Notes under the pieces: model-generated
Database searches by the model: none
Told to the model about the DNA's origin: nothing
What the model saw: the letters and a program-made list of their open reading frames with translations, nothing else
From: Nitrospinaceae bacterium
GTDB lineage: Bacteria; Nitrospinota; Nitrospinia; Nitrospinales; VA-1
Reading direction: 5' to 3'
NCBI GenBank assembly: GCA_016763735.1
Contig: JAESTE010000149.1
Coordinates: 1-14,025 of the forward strand
Length of the DNA stretch: 14,025 nt
Part shown: positions 6,710 to 14,025 of the stretch, piece after piece
How the letters are laid out: each line of letters begins with the position of its first letter
Numbering within the stretch: the stretch's first letter is position 1
Program-made: the position numbers and the translations under genes

Positions 6710-9199
6710 TCAAACTTTTTCAATACTTACCCAGGCAGGACTGCCATCAAGATTCTCCAGCCCATTAACGCCTTGTTCATCAGAAATTCTTGGCACCACC
6801 ACACCACCAGGCCGACAGCGGTTATCCACCTTGACCTCGGCGTTTATTTCCATTCCATTTCCAAGGATACGAACGGCATCTCCATCGGCCACATTCATAC
6901 TGCCCGCGTCCTTTTCATTGAGGAAAGCCATAGAGGTTTTGAAATGATGCGCAAGCTTCGATGAAGCATCTAAAATCTTATCGTGAGCAAACAAATAATT
7001 CGCAATACGCAAACGCAACTTACCACTACTGTCAACACTCGCGTTACCGATGGAAGCCTCTTCACATGAAACTTTTTCACGATTCAATCCCAACTTACCC
7101 ACCCCTCGGCTATTGATTTCCTGATAGCCCGGGACTTTCCTGGAAATTTCATCCAATACTTTCGCGGCTCGCGGGTAATCCGTTTCATCTCCCAGCGTTT
7201 TCAACATCACGCTAATCAACTTCCAGTCTGCAATATGATTCGTGTCCAAAGATTTTCTTCTCGCTTGCACCCTACCGCCGATATTGGTGGTGGTGCCTTC
7301 ATCGAAACCCGGACCATTGGAAGGCAGAACGATTTTTGCAAGTTGAGTTGTTTCCGTTTCCAACATATCGTGAACAACCAACAAATCCAGATTTTTAAGA
7401 GCTTCAACAACCTGCGCTCCTCCCGGAAAATCCACAGCAGGATTCGACCGATGCACCAGTAATGCTTTTAACTCACCGCTTTTTGCTTTCGCAATCATTT
7501 CCAAAGCCGATAACCCGGTCTTCGTTGGCGCGTTTTCTCCCCATAAGCTTTTGACCTGTTCTGTGTCCGTCACCGAAACACCTCCAGGATAAAAATCGGG
7601 TACCAGTCCCATATCCATGGCACCGACTGCGTTGGTGGCCGGTGCAACGGGGATCGCTCCACATTCTACAGTGGGGATTTTGGAGATCACTTGAAGCAGG
7701 CGCTTGACTCTGAGCCCTGCATCACCTGAAAGCGCGGCGGGATTATAAACCACGCAAACTTTCATGCTCGACCTCACCGCCTCTACCAGCGACTTCATTT
7801 CATCTGCAGAAATCCCCGTTTGATCAAGTGCGGCAGAAAACTCAATAGTCTCTCCCAATTCACGAGCCAATCCTTCTGCCAACGCATCTACCGCTGATGC
7901 TTCTGATCCGACTTTGTATTTCACTTTCAGGTCGGCATATTTATCCAACGCCGTGTCCTGATCGTTTAAGCAGAGAAGCCGTGTTCCACTATTGGTAACA
8001 GCTTTCTTGATTCTTAAATCAAGAATCGGCAACTCTTCGGTCGGGTCACTGGCAATCAACAAAACGATATTGGAACTTTCTATCTGCTCTATATCGTAAT
8101 GGTCAATCGGCAATCCTGGAGTGTCCTGATATGTTTTATGATCAATATTGTTCGTTCCCAGCAATCGGAACATTTTTTGATAAAGATAGTTATCTTCATT
8201 CGTCGCATAGGGTGAACCAATAAAGCCAACACTTTCAGGACCATGTTTATCAACAATGTTCTTGAAAGCCTCTACCACTTTTTCAGCAGCATGCTCTGTG
8301 GGTGCATCGATAGGAAAGTTTGGGAAGGAAGTGGGTTTTGTTGTACCAACACTGTTTTCTCTAGCTGCCGTTATTCGGTTCTGGCTTTCCATGAAATGGT
8401 GGCCCCAGCGCCCCTTGTCACAAATCCAACCGTCATCAACGGCATCATTGGGCCGCGCTTCAATGCGCATTAATTGATTCAACCGCGTACCGATAGTGAT
8501 ATTGCAGTTAACACCGCAATGCGCACATAAAGTGTCATGGTTGCTCAAGTCCCAAGTGCGCGCCTTGAAACGAAAATCAGTGTTGGTCAAAGCCCCTACC
8601 GGGCAGATATCAATAACGTTTCCAGAATACCGCGTATCATAAGGTTCATTATTGAAGGTATTGACCTCGTTATAAAATCCTCGGTTCAGCATAACCAAAC
8701 CTCGCCCCTGCTCGATGCGCTCGCTGTAGGCGGTGCAACGTTGACAGGCAATACAACGTTCCCGATCAATAGTGATGACCGGACTGAGAGGTGCCGCTTT
8801 GACATTGTTGGCGCGGTGAAACTCCATACGTGTATCCGGAGGCCCATACTTAAACGTATTATCCTGCAGCGGACATTCACCGCCCTTATCACATACCGGG
8901 CAATCGAGAGGATGATTGAGAAGCGTGAATTCGAGAACCCCCTTCTGCGCTTTTTCAACCTTTTCCGTTGTCGTTTTAACTACCATATCGGGAGCCACGT
9001 CCATCGTGCAAGCGGTCATCAGCTTCGGCATTTTTTCTACCTCAACCAGACACATGCGGCAACAACCCAGCGGACCGATTTTTTCGTGATAGCAGAAGAC
9101 AGGAATATCTATATCAACCTGTTTGGCCGCGTCCGCCACTTTCGTTCCCTTAGGAACAGTGACCGACTTTCCGTCAATTGTTAAAGTAACTTCAGACAT
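6710..9199 (-). CDS. nuoG: NADH-quinone oxidoreductase subunit G (Fe-S, molybdopterin-oxidoreductase-like)
   Basis: This 829-residue protein is the largest peripheral-arm subunit and carries electrons from NuoF/E toward NuoI. The N-terminal ferredoxin domain has [2Fe-2S] ligands Cys36, 47, 50 and 64. The His-Cys cluster N5 has His96, Cys100, Cys103 and Cys109. The next [4Fe-4S] cluster (N4) has Cys149, 152, 155 and 199. Cys225, 228, 232 and 260 (CAHCGVNC and later WICDKGRW) match the off-pathway cluster N7, kept only in some bacteria. The C-terminal two thirds resemble the molybdopterin-oxidoreductase fold without a molybdenum site being expected. The ATG has GAGGA 4 bases upstream and begins MSEVTLTIDG, as the family does. 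It follows nuoF by 33 bases. Length lies between the Thermus and E. coli homologues. Confidence 0.97.
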   Translation of the reverse strand: MSEVTLTIDGKSVTVPKGTKVADAAKQVDIDIPVFCYHEKIGPLGCCRMCLVEVEKMPKLMTACTMDVAPDMVVKTTTEKVEKAQKGVLEFTLLNHPLDCPVCDKGGECPLQDNTFKYGPPDTRMEFHRANNVKAAPLSPVITIDRERCIACQRCTAYSERIEQGRGLVMLNRGFYNEVNTFNNEPYDTRYSGNVIDICPVGALTNTDFRFKARTWDLSNHDTLCAHCGVNCNITIGTRLNQLMRIEARPNDAVDDGWICDKGRWGHHFMESQNRITAARENSVGTTKPTSFPNFPIDAPTEHAAEKVVEAFKNIVDKHGPESVGFIGSPYATNEDNYLYQKMFRLLGTNNIDHKTYQDTPGLPIDHYDIEQIESSNIVLLIASDPTEELPILDLRIKKAVTNSGTRLLCLNDQDTALDKYADLKVKYKVGSEASAVDALAEGLARELGETIEFSAALDQTGISADEMKSLVEAVRSSMKVCVVYNPAALSGDAGLRVKRLLQVISKIPTVECGAIPVAPATNAVGAMDMGLVPDFYPGGVSVTDTEQVKSLWGENAPTKTGLSALEMIAKAKSGELKALLVHRSNPAVDFPGGAQVVEALKNLDLLVVHDMLETETTQLAKIVLPSNGPGFDEGTTTNIGGRVQARRKSLDTNHIADWKLISVMLKTLGDETDYPRAAKVLDEISRKVPGYQEINSRGVGKLGLNREKVSCEEASIGNASVDSSGKLRLRIANYLFAHDKILDASSKLAHHFKTSMAFLNEKDAGSMNVADGDAVRILGNGMEINAEVKVDNRCRPGGVVVPRISDEQGVNGLENLDGSPAWVSIEKV

Positions 9200-9232
9200 G
9201 AGTTCCTCAAAAATTTTCAGTTGCCGTTATCA

Positions 9233-10483
9233 TTACGATACGCCAACATTCTTAAAATATTCTTCATAGTCCGAGCGAAAATGCTTAATGCTACTCACTA
9301 CCGGAGCCACACAAGCATCTGCCAACGGACAAAAAGCTTTAAACGACATATTGCCGCAAATATCTTCCAGCTTTTCGATATATTCCAGCTGCCCCTTGTT
9401 CTGCATGATGCGTTCAACAATCTGATAGAGCCAGCGAGTGCCTTCACGGCAGGGCGTACATTTTCCGCAGGACTCATGCATATAAAAACTGATCAGGCGT
9501 AGAGTGGTCTCGACGATATTGACACTATCATCAATAACGATCAAAGCCCCCGAACCCAGCATGGTGCCCGCCGCCGCTAATGATTCATAATCGTAAGGCG
9601 TGTCTACCTTATCCGCTGGCAACATGGGGACAGAAGAGCCACCGGGGATAAAAGCTTTGAGTTTGTTGTCATTCCTAATTCCACCAGCCAAATTATAAAT
9701 GAGTTCGCTCGTCGGAGTTCCCATTTCAATCTCATAGTTTCCCGGCTTTTTCACATGCCCGGAAACACTCACCAGTTTGGTACCTTTGCTTTTCTCCGTC
9801 CCAAAAGACGCATACTTTTCTGCACCTTCATTGACGATGTAAGGAACAACACAGAGCGTCTCGACATTGTTGATAACCGTAGGCTTCGAGTACAACCCTT
9901 CGACTGCAGGGAAAGGCGGCTTCATCCTCGGCTCGCCACGCCCGCCTTCAAGAGAATTTAATAGCGCTGATTCTTCACCGCAGATATAAGCCCCGGCACC
10001 GAGATGCGTATGAATCTCCAGATTGAATCCCGTTCCTAAAATATTTTTACCCAGATAGCCTTTTGCGTGCGCTTCTTCGAGGGCCTTGTCCATAATGACG
10101 CTCAGGTCGTGGAACTCACCACGCATATAGATATAACCCGTTTCAACCTGACAGGCATAGGAACATAAAATCATTCCTTCAATAAGCAGGTGCGGATTTT
10201 TTAGTAACAACTCACGGTCTTTACAGGTTCCCGGTTCCGACTCGTCAGCATTACAGCAAAGATAACGCGGAAAAACATCCTTAGCGAGAAAACTCCATTT
10301 CAGCCCAGTCGGGAACCCGGCTCCACCCCGCCCCCGCAAACCAGAAGCCTTTACAGCCGCAATGATTTCATCCGGTTTTTGGGCGAACGCTTTTTTCAAA
10401 GACTGATAGCCACCTAACTCTTCATACACCTTCATCGTATGAAGACCTTCTTTATTTATATCTTTAAATAAAATCTGCGTCAT
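9233..10483 (-). CDS. nuoF: NADH-quinone oxidoreductase subunit F (NADH/FMN-binding)
   Basis: This 416-residue flavoprotein oxidises NADH through FMN and passes electrons to its [4Fe-4S] cluster N3. The glycine-rich nucleotide segments are clear: GLRGRGGAGFPTGLKW (48-63) and GAGAYICGEESALLNSLEGG (162-181). Cluster N3 ligands are Cys339, 342 and 345 in ESCGKCTPCREGT plus Cys385 in FCPLADA. The ATG at 10483 lies 3 bases after the nuoE stop. An internal ATG at residue 17 (MKVYEELGGY) is a possible alternative start. With nuoE and nuoG it makes up the complete NADH-input module, so this is an NADH-driven complex I rather than a ferredoxin or F420-linked form. Confidence 0.98.
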   Translation of the reverse strand: MTQILFKDINKEGLHTMKVYEELGGYQSLKKAFAQKPDEIIAAVKASGLRGRGGAGFPTGLKWSFLAKDVFPRYLCCNADESEPGTCKDRELLLKNPHLLIEGMILCSYACQVETGYIYMRGEFHDLSVIMDKALEEAHAKGYLGKNILGTGFNLEIHTHLGAGAYICGEESALLNSLEGGRGEPRMKPPFPAVEGLYSKPTVINNVETLCVVPYIVNEGAEKYASFGTEKSKGTKLVSVSGHVKKPGNYEIEMGTPTSELIYNLAGGIRNDNKLKAFIPGGSSVPMLPADKVDTPYDYESLAAAGTMLGSGALIVIDDSVNIVETTLRLISFYMHESCGKCTPCREGTRWLYQIVERIMQNKGQLEYIEKLEDICGNMSFKAFCPLADACVAPVVSSIKHFRSDYEEYFKNVGVS

Positions 10484-10486
10484 AAA

Positions 10487-10963
10487 TCAATCCAATGAAT
10501 CGATGATCTGATCGATTCGTTGTTCGGTCAGGTTTCCATAATAAGTATCATTGACCCGCATCATTGGTGCCTCAGTACAAGCGGCCAGACACTCTTCGCG
10601 ATGCAAAGTAAATTTTTCGTCAAAGGTGGTTTCCCCCACCTTGATATTCAGTTTTTTTGCGGTGTGTTCAAGAAGTTTATCACTCCCGTTCAATTGACAA
10701 CTGATATTGATACAGAACAGGATCATATACTTTCCCACTTTCTCAGTGTGGTACATCGTATAAAAAGACAAAACCGACTGAACATAGGCAGGCGAGACAT
10801 CCAGCTTCTTGCCAATCGCAACCATCGCTTCCGGGCTCACCACTTGGTCTGCCCGCTGCACCAGAGTCAACGATGGCAACAACGCCGATGTCTTGACCGG
10901 ATACTTCGCAAAAATACGAGCTATCTCTTTTTCCTGATCTTCTGAAAATTTATATTCCGACAT
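10487..10963 (-). CDS. nuoE: NADH-quinone oxidoreductase subunit E (thioredoxin-like [2Fe-2S])
   Basis: This 158-residue protein has an N-terminal helical part (EDQEKEIARIFAKYP onward) and a C-terminal thioredoxin-like [2Fe-2S] domain. The four ligands for cluster N1a are Cys84 and Cys89 (CINISC) and Cys125 and Cys129 (CLAAC). It pairs with NuoF at the tip of the peripheral arm. I chose the ATG at 10963 (MSEYKFSEDQ) because it matches the family and has GGGA about 10 bases upstream. An ATG at 11026 would prepend 21 residues (MQLICIRSLY..) with no family resemblance and a poorer ribosome site. Confidence 0.96.
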   Translation of the reverse strand: MSEYKFSEDQEKEIARIFAKYPVKTSALLPSLTLVQRADQVVSPEAMVAIGKKLDVSPAYVQSVLSFYTMYHTEKVGKYMILFCINISCQLNGSDKLLEHTAKKLNIKVGETTFDEKFTLHREECLAACTEAPMMRVNDTYYGNLTEQRIDQIIDSLD

Positions 10964-10989
10964 TTTTATATTTCCCAGCAAATTTCCAC

Positions 10990-11050
10990 AGCCTGCATAC
11001 AAACTCCGAATGCAGATCAATTGCATTAAAACTTAACAATCCGACAGGCT
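10990..11050. repeat. Nested inverted repeats in the nuoD-nuoE gap
   Basis: The 111-base gap 10964-11074 is the only long spacer in the operon. It contains AGCCTG (10990-10995) inverted as CAGGCT (11045-11050). Inside that, AATGCA (11009-11014) and TGCATT (11022-11027) form a 6-bp stem with a 7-base loop. There is no T-run after either stem on the minus strand, so it does not look like an intrinsic terminator. It might be an RNA processing or attenuation structure between the two parts of the operon, or chance. Confidence 0.35.
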
Positions 11051-11074
11051 AAAATCACCTCCCACGTTAGTGGA

Positions 11075-12274
11075 CTAGCGGTCGACTTCACCCATCACAA
11101 TATCAATACTGCCAATAATCCCTACCACATCGGCGATGTAACACCCTTCCATCATTTTACACATCCCCGGAATCGCCATGAAAGAAGGCGCTCGAAGTTT
11201 AACGCGTGCCGGAACATTGGTTCCGTCGCTAACGATATAGAATCCCACTTCGCCCCTTGCGCCTTCGATCGGCACATAAGTTTCGCCTACAGGCACACTA
11301 ATTCCTTCCGACACCAATTTAAAATGATGGATCAAAGCTTCCATACTGGTGTGGAGTGATTCACGCGGCGGCAAAGAAACTTTGTTATCTGGAGTCTTAT
11401 AAGGGCCTTCGGGAAGACTTTCCAACGCCTGCTTAATGATGATGCGACTCTGCCGCATCTCTTCGACTCGAACACGATAGCGATCAAAAATATCACCGTT
11501 GTTTAAAACGGGTATATCAAATTTATAGTTGTCATAACCACTATAGGGTTGAGCCTTGCGAATATCCCAATTCACACCCGACGCCCGCAATGCAGGCCCA
11601 CTGAAACTCCAGTTGATTGCCTCTTCTCTTGTAAAAGCACCAATTCCCTCCGTGCGGTCGAGCCAAATGGGGTTTTTGGTGAGCAGTCTTTCATACTCAT
11701 CAACTTTTGCAGGGAAATATTCGATGAAATCGCGGATACCATCTAACCAAGGTCGAGTCGCGTCTTTAGCAACCCCACCGATGCGGATGTAACTCGTCAT
11801 CATGCGGACTCCAGAAATCTCCTCATTGAGATCAAGAATCATCTCGCGTTCTCGCCAGCAATACAGGAATATCGTCATCGCACCGATATCCAGCGCATGC
11901 GTTCCCAACCAAACAAGGTGACTGGCAATGCGGGAAAGTTCGCACATGATGACACGCAAAACATTCGCGCGTTCGGGAATTTCAACACCTAAAAGTTTTT
12001 CTGTAGTAAGACAAAAGGCAAGATTGTTGCCAGGCGGATTGAGGTAGTCCAACCGATCCGTCATTGGGATGACGTGCCCATAACGTTTATTTTCGGAATT
12101 TTTTTCGATACCCGTATGCAGATAACCGATTTCTGGTTCAGCGGTTTGGACCACCTCACCATCCATCTCAAGGATGACACGAAACACCCCGTGGGTGCTC
12201 GGGTGTTGCGGCCCCATATTGAGGGTCATCGTGTCTTTATCGCGATGCAGCAGTCCCTGATCAGTTACGCTCAC
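11075..12274 (-). CDS. nuoD: NADH-quinone oxidoreductase subunit D (49-kDa homologue)
   Basis: This 399-residue subunit forms much of the quinone-reducing site and is related to [NiFe]-hydrogenase large subunits. LNMGPQHPSTHGVFR (18-32) holds the quinone-site histidines His24 and His28. MTDRLDYL (71-78) holds the conserved Tyr77. EGARGEVGFYIVSDGTNVPA (337-356), the RAPSF segment (361-365) and the terminal SIDIVMGEVDR are typical. It is a stand-alone protein, not the NuoCD fusion of enterobacteria. The start is GTG, with AGGG 6 bases upstream overlapping the nuoC stop. A 111-base gap follows before nuoE, which is the largest gap in the operon. Confidence 0.98.
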   Translation of the reverse strand: MSVTDQGLLHRDKDTMTLNMGPQHPSTHGVFRVILEMDGEVVQTAEPEIGYLHTGIEKNSENKRYGHVIPMTDRLDYLNPPGNNLAFCLTTEKLLGVEIPERANVLRVIMCELSRIASHLVWLGTHALDIGAMTIFLYCWREREMILDLNEEISGVRMMTSYIRIGGVAKDATRPWLDGIRDFIEYFPAKVDEYERLLTKNPIWLDRTEGIGAFTREEAINWSFSGPALRASGVNWDIRKAQPYSGYDNYKFDIPVLNNGDIFDRYRVRVEEMRQSRIIIKQALESLPEGPYKTPDNKVSLPPRESLHTSMEALIHHFKLVSEGISVPVGETYVPIEGARGEVGFYIVSDGTNVPARVKLRAPSFMAIPGMCKMMEGCYIADVVGIIGSIDIVMGEVDR

Positions 12275-12282
12275 AAGTCACC

Positions 12283-12813
12283 CTATCGAGTCGGTGGTTT
12301 CGATTTGACCAGGTCGCTTTTGAAATCCCTGTTATAGGAAAAAGTGACGGCCTCAGTTGTTAACGGATAATCTTTTCTTAACGGGAAGCCTTCCCAGTCT
12401 TTAGGCATGATCAAACGTTCCATCGTCGGATGGCCTTCAACGTTGATGCCAAACATATCGAACAATTCCTGCTCGGGATAGAGAGCGCCTTTCCATAGAT
12501 CCGAAACTGTCGGAACCGAAGGGTTGTCCTCATCTATACCGACACGCACTCGTATAGAATGCTGATGGTCGATGGAATAAAGCTGGTAAACCGTTTCGAA
12601 GCGCGGCTCCCGCTCTTCGAGCAAGTAGTCAACACCGCGCACATCAGAGAAGTAGTCGAATTTTAAATCCGCATCGTTCTTTAGAAATTCGGCAACGGCA
12701 TGCCAGGAATCCGGCGCAACAAAAATTACCGCATCGCCTTGCGGCAAAGCCGTATCTTGAATGGCATCGGCAAGCCCCGCCTTCACCTTCTCTATAATTT
12801 CTTCACTCGTCAT
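12283..12813 (-). CDS. nuoC: NADH-quinone oxidoreductase subunit C (30-kDa homologue)
   Basis: This 176-residue peripheral subunit supports NuoD and NuoB/I. The 30-kDa family signature is complete: PEQELFDMFGINVEGHP (113-129) followed by LIMPKDWEGFPLRKDYPL (134-151). The ATG overlaps the nuoB stop (ATGA), and AGAGGG lies just upstream, so translation is probably coupled to nuoB. Length matches the stand-alone form of the family. Confidence 0.97.
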   Translation of the reverse strand: MTSEEIIEKVKAGLADAIQDTALPQGDAVIFVAPDSWHAVAEFLKNDADLKFDYFSDVRGVDYLLEEREPRFETVYQLYSIDHQHSIRVRVGIDEDNPSVPTVSDLWKGALYPEQELFDMFGINVEGHPTMERLIMPKDWEGFPLRKDYPLTTEAVTFSYNRDFKSDLVKSKPPTR

Positions 12814-13394
12814 GCCACCCTCTTCTTGGCCTTATCGGTGCCAGCTTCCATCATGATTTTTTCCTGGAGCTTGATAACGCCATAGAGCAATGCCTCAGGA
12901 CCGGGAGGACACCCCGGAACATAAACATCAACTGGCACAACACGATCCACTCCCTGCACAATCGAATAATTATTGAAGACACCCCCGCAAGAAGCACAAG
13001 CCCCCATCGAGATCACCCATTTGGGTTCCGGCATCTGATCGTAAATCTGCTTGAGGATAGGAGCCATTTTTTGCGAAACCCGGCCCGACACAATCATCAA
13101 ATCGGCTTGACGCGGCGAAGCGCGGAAAACCTCTGCACCAAAACGCGCGGCATCCCATCGAGAATTTGCCATCGCCATCATTTCAATAGCGCAACACGCC
13201 AAACCAAAAGTCGCCGGCCAAAGAGCATTTTTCTGTGCCCAGCCAACCACCTTACCCAGCTTGGTGGTTAAAATCGAGTCGTATAGGGAGCCGGAGTACT
13301 GATAATCCAGCGCCTCCACAGCGTCCTTAACATTCGATTTTAAATTATTTACTTCGGTCTCTAAAGCATCGACCGCTTGATCAATCAATCCCAT
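12810..13394 (-). CDS. nuoB: NADH-quinone oxidoreductase subunit B (cluster N2)
   Basis: This 194-residue protein carries cluster N2, the terminal electron donor to quinone. The ligands are the tandem Cys67-Cys68 in FGLACCAIEMM, Cys133 in MGACASCGG and Cys162 in PGCPPGPE. An additional cysteine at 136 falls where many homologues have serine. The N-terminus (about 50 residues, MGLIDQAVDALETEV..) looks helical and is less conserved. The ATG at 13394 has GAGGA about 6 bases upstream and overlaps the end of nuoA by 10 bases. The same frame stays open upstream into the GC-rich segment, but that extension is antisense-like noise across nuoA and not a real fusion. Confidence 0.98.
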   Translation of the reverse strand: MGLIDQAVDALETEVNNLKSNVKDAVEALDYQYSGSLYDSILTTKLGKVVGWAQKNALWPATFGLACCAIEMMAMANSRWDAARFGAEVFRASPRQADLMIVSGRVSQKMAPILKQIYDQMPEPKWVISMGACASCGGVFNNYSIVQGVDRVVPVDVYVPGCPPGPEALLYGVIKLQEKIMMEAGTDKAKKRVA

Positions 13395-13672
13395 TCTAAT
13401 CCTCCCCGTCCCCAAATGTAGACGTATGCGATTCCCAGAATGATTATAAAAATAAGCATTTCGATCAAACCGAAAAGCTTGAGTTCTCCCAACGCCACTG
13501 CCCACGGGTACATGAACACCACCTCCACATCGAAGATGATGAAAAGCATAGCGATGGTAGCAAAACGTACAGGGTACCTGCCCTTGGCTTCTTCCGTTGG
13601 CACAATGCCACACTCGTAAGGCAATAATTTTTCCGGAGACGGGTTGCGTGGGCCAAGAAAAGTGGATAATGC
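13385..13672 (-). pseudogene. nuoA: NADH-quinone oxidoreductase subunit A, 5'-truncated at a sequence junction
   Basis: The NuoA frame is recognisable from about ALSTFLGPRNPSPEKL through LPYECG, then IIFDVEVVFMYPWAVAL and AYVYIWGRGGLEWD, ending in TGA. About 95 residues remain. NuoA proteins are usually ~118-140 residues, so the start and most of the first membrane helix are missing. The remaining part has the conserved YECG cysteine and the acidic pair in FDVEVVF. Upstream of about 13672-13690 the frame continues only into arginine/serine-rich nonsense encoded by GC-rich DNA. The gene is either cut by an assembly chimera, in which case the true gene is intact, or broken by a real rearrangement. 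The retained part looks functional, with no frameshift. NuoA normally packs around NuoH/J/K in the membrane. Confidence 0.85.
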
Positions 13673-13676
13673 CATA

Positions 13677-14024
13677 AAGCACCACGTCCAACCGCACGCT
13701 CTGTGATTCGTCCGCCGGATCGGGCCCGGCGACCTCCACCTGGAGCGTTGAGCCCGCCTTGATTGTCGACGACGGACGGATCTCCAGGACGAAGTCCTTG
13801 TCGACCGCGATGCCATCGTAGCGATCCTGGTCGGGGTGAGTGAATACGGCGGCGGCCACGGTGCCATCCACTCGCAGTGTGATCCGAGACTCAAGTGCCG
13901 CGGCGCTGACCGCTTGGTCGAACAGCACGGAGACGATGGCGTCGGTGCCCACGCGAGCGCCGTCCCAGGGCTGCATGGTGACGAGTTTGGGTTTGCCGGC
14001 CTCGGGGAAGTAGTGGATCAGCTT
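13677..14024 (-). CDS. Fragment of an Ig-like domain protein, GC-rich, partial at both ends
   Basis: The minus strand reads about 115 residues without a stop from the right edge, starting KLIHYFPEAGKPKLVTMQPW. The segment QPWDGARVGTDAIVSVLFDQ, then AAALESRITLRVDG, and VDKDFVLEIRPSSTIKAGST resembles bacterial Ig-like (Big_5 type) domains. These have a P..GA.v..da.I.v.F.. opening and a ...I.P...l..Gt.y.v.. close, and often occur in secreted or surface proteins. Two hand-counted 60-base lines here are 70% GC, against 38% and 53% in two lines of the neighbouring nuoA region. Codon third positions are mostly G/C. The frame runs into nuoA DNA at about 13665-13690 and loses meaning there. It probably comes from a different genome or locus. 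The exact family is uncertain. Confidence 0.55.
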
Positions 14025-14025
14025 G

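Noticed and set aside
8537..9184. 215-codon plus-strand open frame opposite nuoG
   Set aside because: It lies wholly antisense to the Fe-S part of nuoG, has no recognisable domain, and has an arginine/isoleucine-rich composition typical of a shadow frame.
10487..11026. Longer NuoE beginning at the ATG at 11026
   Set aside because: The added 21 residues look unlike NuoE and fall in the spacer with inverted repeats. The ATG at 10963 fits family length and has a better ribosome site.
13640..13700. Mobile-element end or attachment site at the composition break
   Set aside because: No terminal inverted repeat, target-site duplication, tRNA end or recombinase gene is visible. The boundary reads as a plain junction.
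12810..13976. Long open frame joining the GC-rich Ig-like fragment to NuoB, as if a fusion protein
   Set aside because: Between the two parts the frame crosses nuoA out of frame and reads nonsense. NuoB has its own ATG with a good ribosome site at 13394 and the normal family N-terminus.
1..14025. CRISPR arrays, tRNA or rRNA genes, defence or other accessory systems
   Set aside because: None seen. Apart from the edges, the window is filled by complex I genes and sfsA.

Overview
The window is almost entirely one minus-strand operon for the proton-pumping NADH:quinone oxidoreductase (respiratory complex I, NDH-1). Reading from right to left, the order is nuoA (5'-truncated)-B-C-D-E-F-G-H-I-J-K-L-M, followed by sfsA. 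Gene spacing is tight, from a 10-base overlap to a 33-base gap, with one exception: a 111-base gap between nuoD and nuoE. Separate nuoC and nuoD genes and a complete NuoE/F/G module indicate a bacterial NADH-oxidising complex I of the general, non-enterobacterial type. The complex-I part has moderate GC and uses ATG, GTG and TTG starts. I infer a Gram-negative bacterium, possibly of a Nitrospinota, Nitrospirota or deltaproteobacterial-like lineage, but the sequence alone does not settle the taxon.

Layout: 1-133 is an edge stretch, open on both strands, perhaps the end of a convergent gene. 134-823 is sfsA. 857-896 is a short spacer with an imperfect direct repeat. 897-5126 encodes the membrane-arm subunits M, L, K and J. 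5139-6689 encodes NuoI and NuoH at the base of the membrane arm. 6710-10483 encodes the NADH-dehydrogenase subunits G and F, and 10487-10963 encodes NuoE. 11075-13394 encodes the quinone-reducing module D, C and B. 13385 to about 13672 is the NuoA remainder. From about 13675 to 14025 the sequence switches to GC-rich DNA encoding part of an Ig-like extracellular-type protein unrelated to complex I.

How the genes work together: NuoE/F take electrons from NADH (FMN, then Fe-S). NuoG, NuoI and NuoB carry them along a chain of clusters to quinone bound at the NuoB/D/H interface. NuoA/J/K/H and the antiporter-like NuoL and NuoM couple this to proton translocation. The third antiporter-like subunit, NuoN, is not encoded where it normally lies, after nuoM; sfsA is there instead.

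I did not find a previously undescribed system. The points worth a second look are the composition break that decapitates nuoA (most likely an assembly chimera, less likely a real rearrangement), the missing nuoN, and a NuoL with alanine where the family usually has the TM5 glutamate. Smaller points are the structured nuoD-nuoE gap and the duplicated sequence between nuoM and sfsA.
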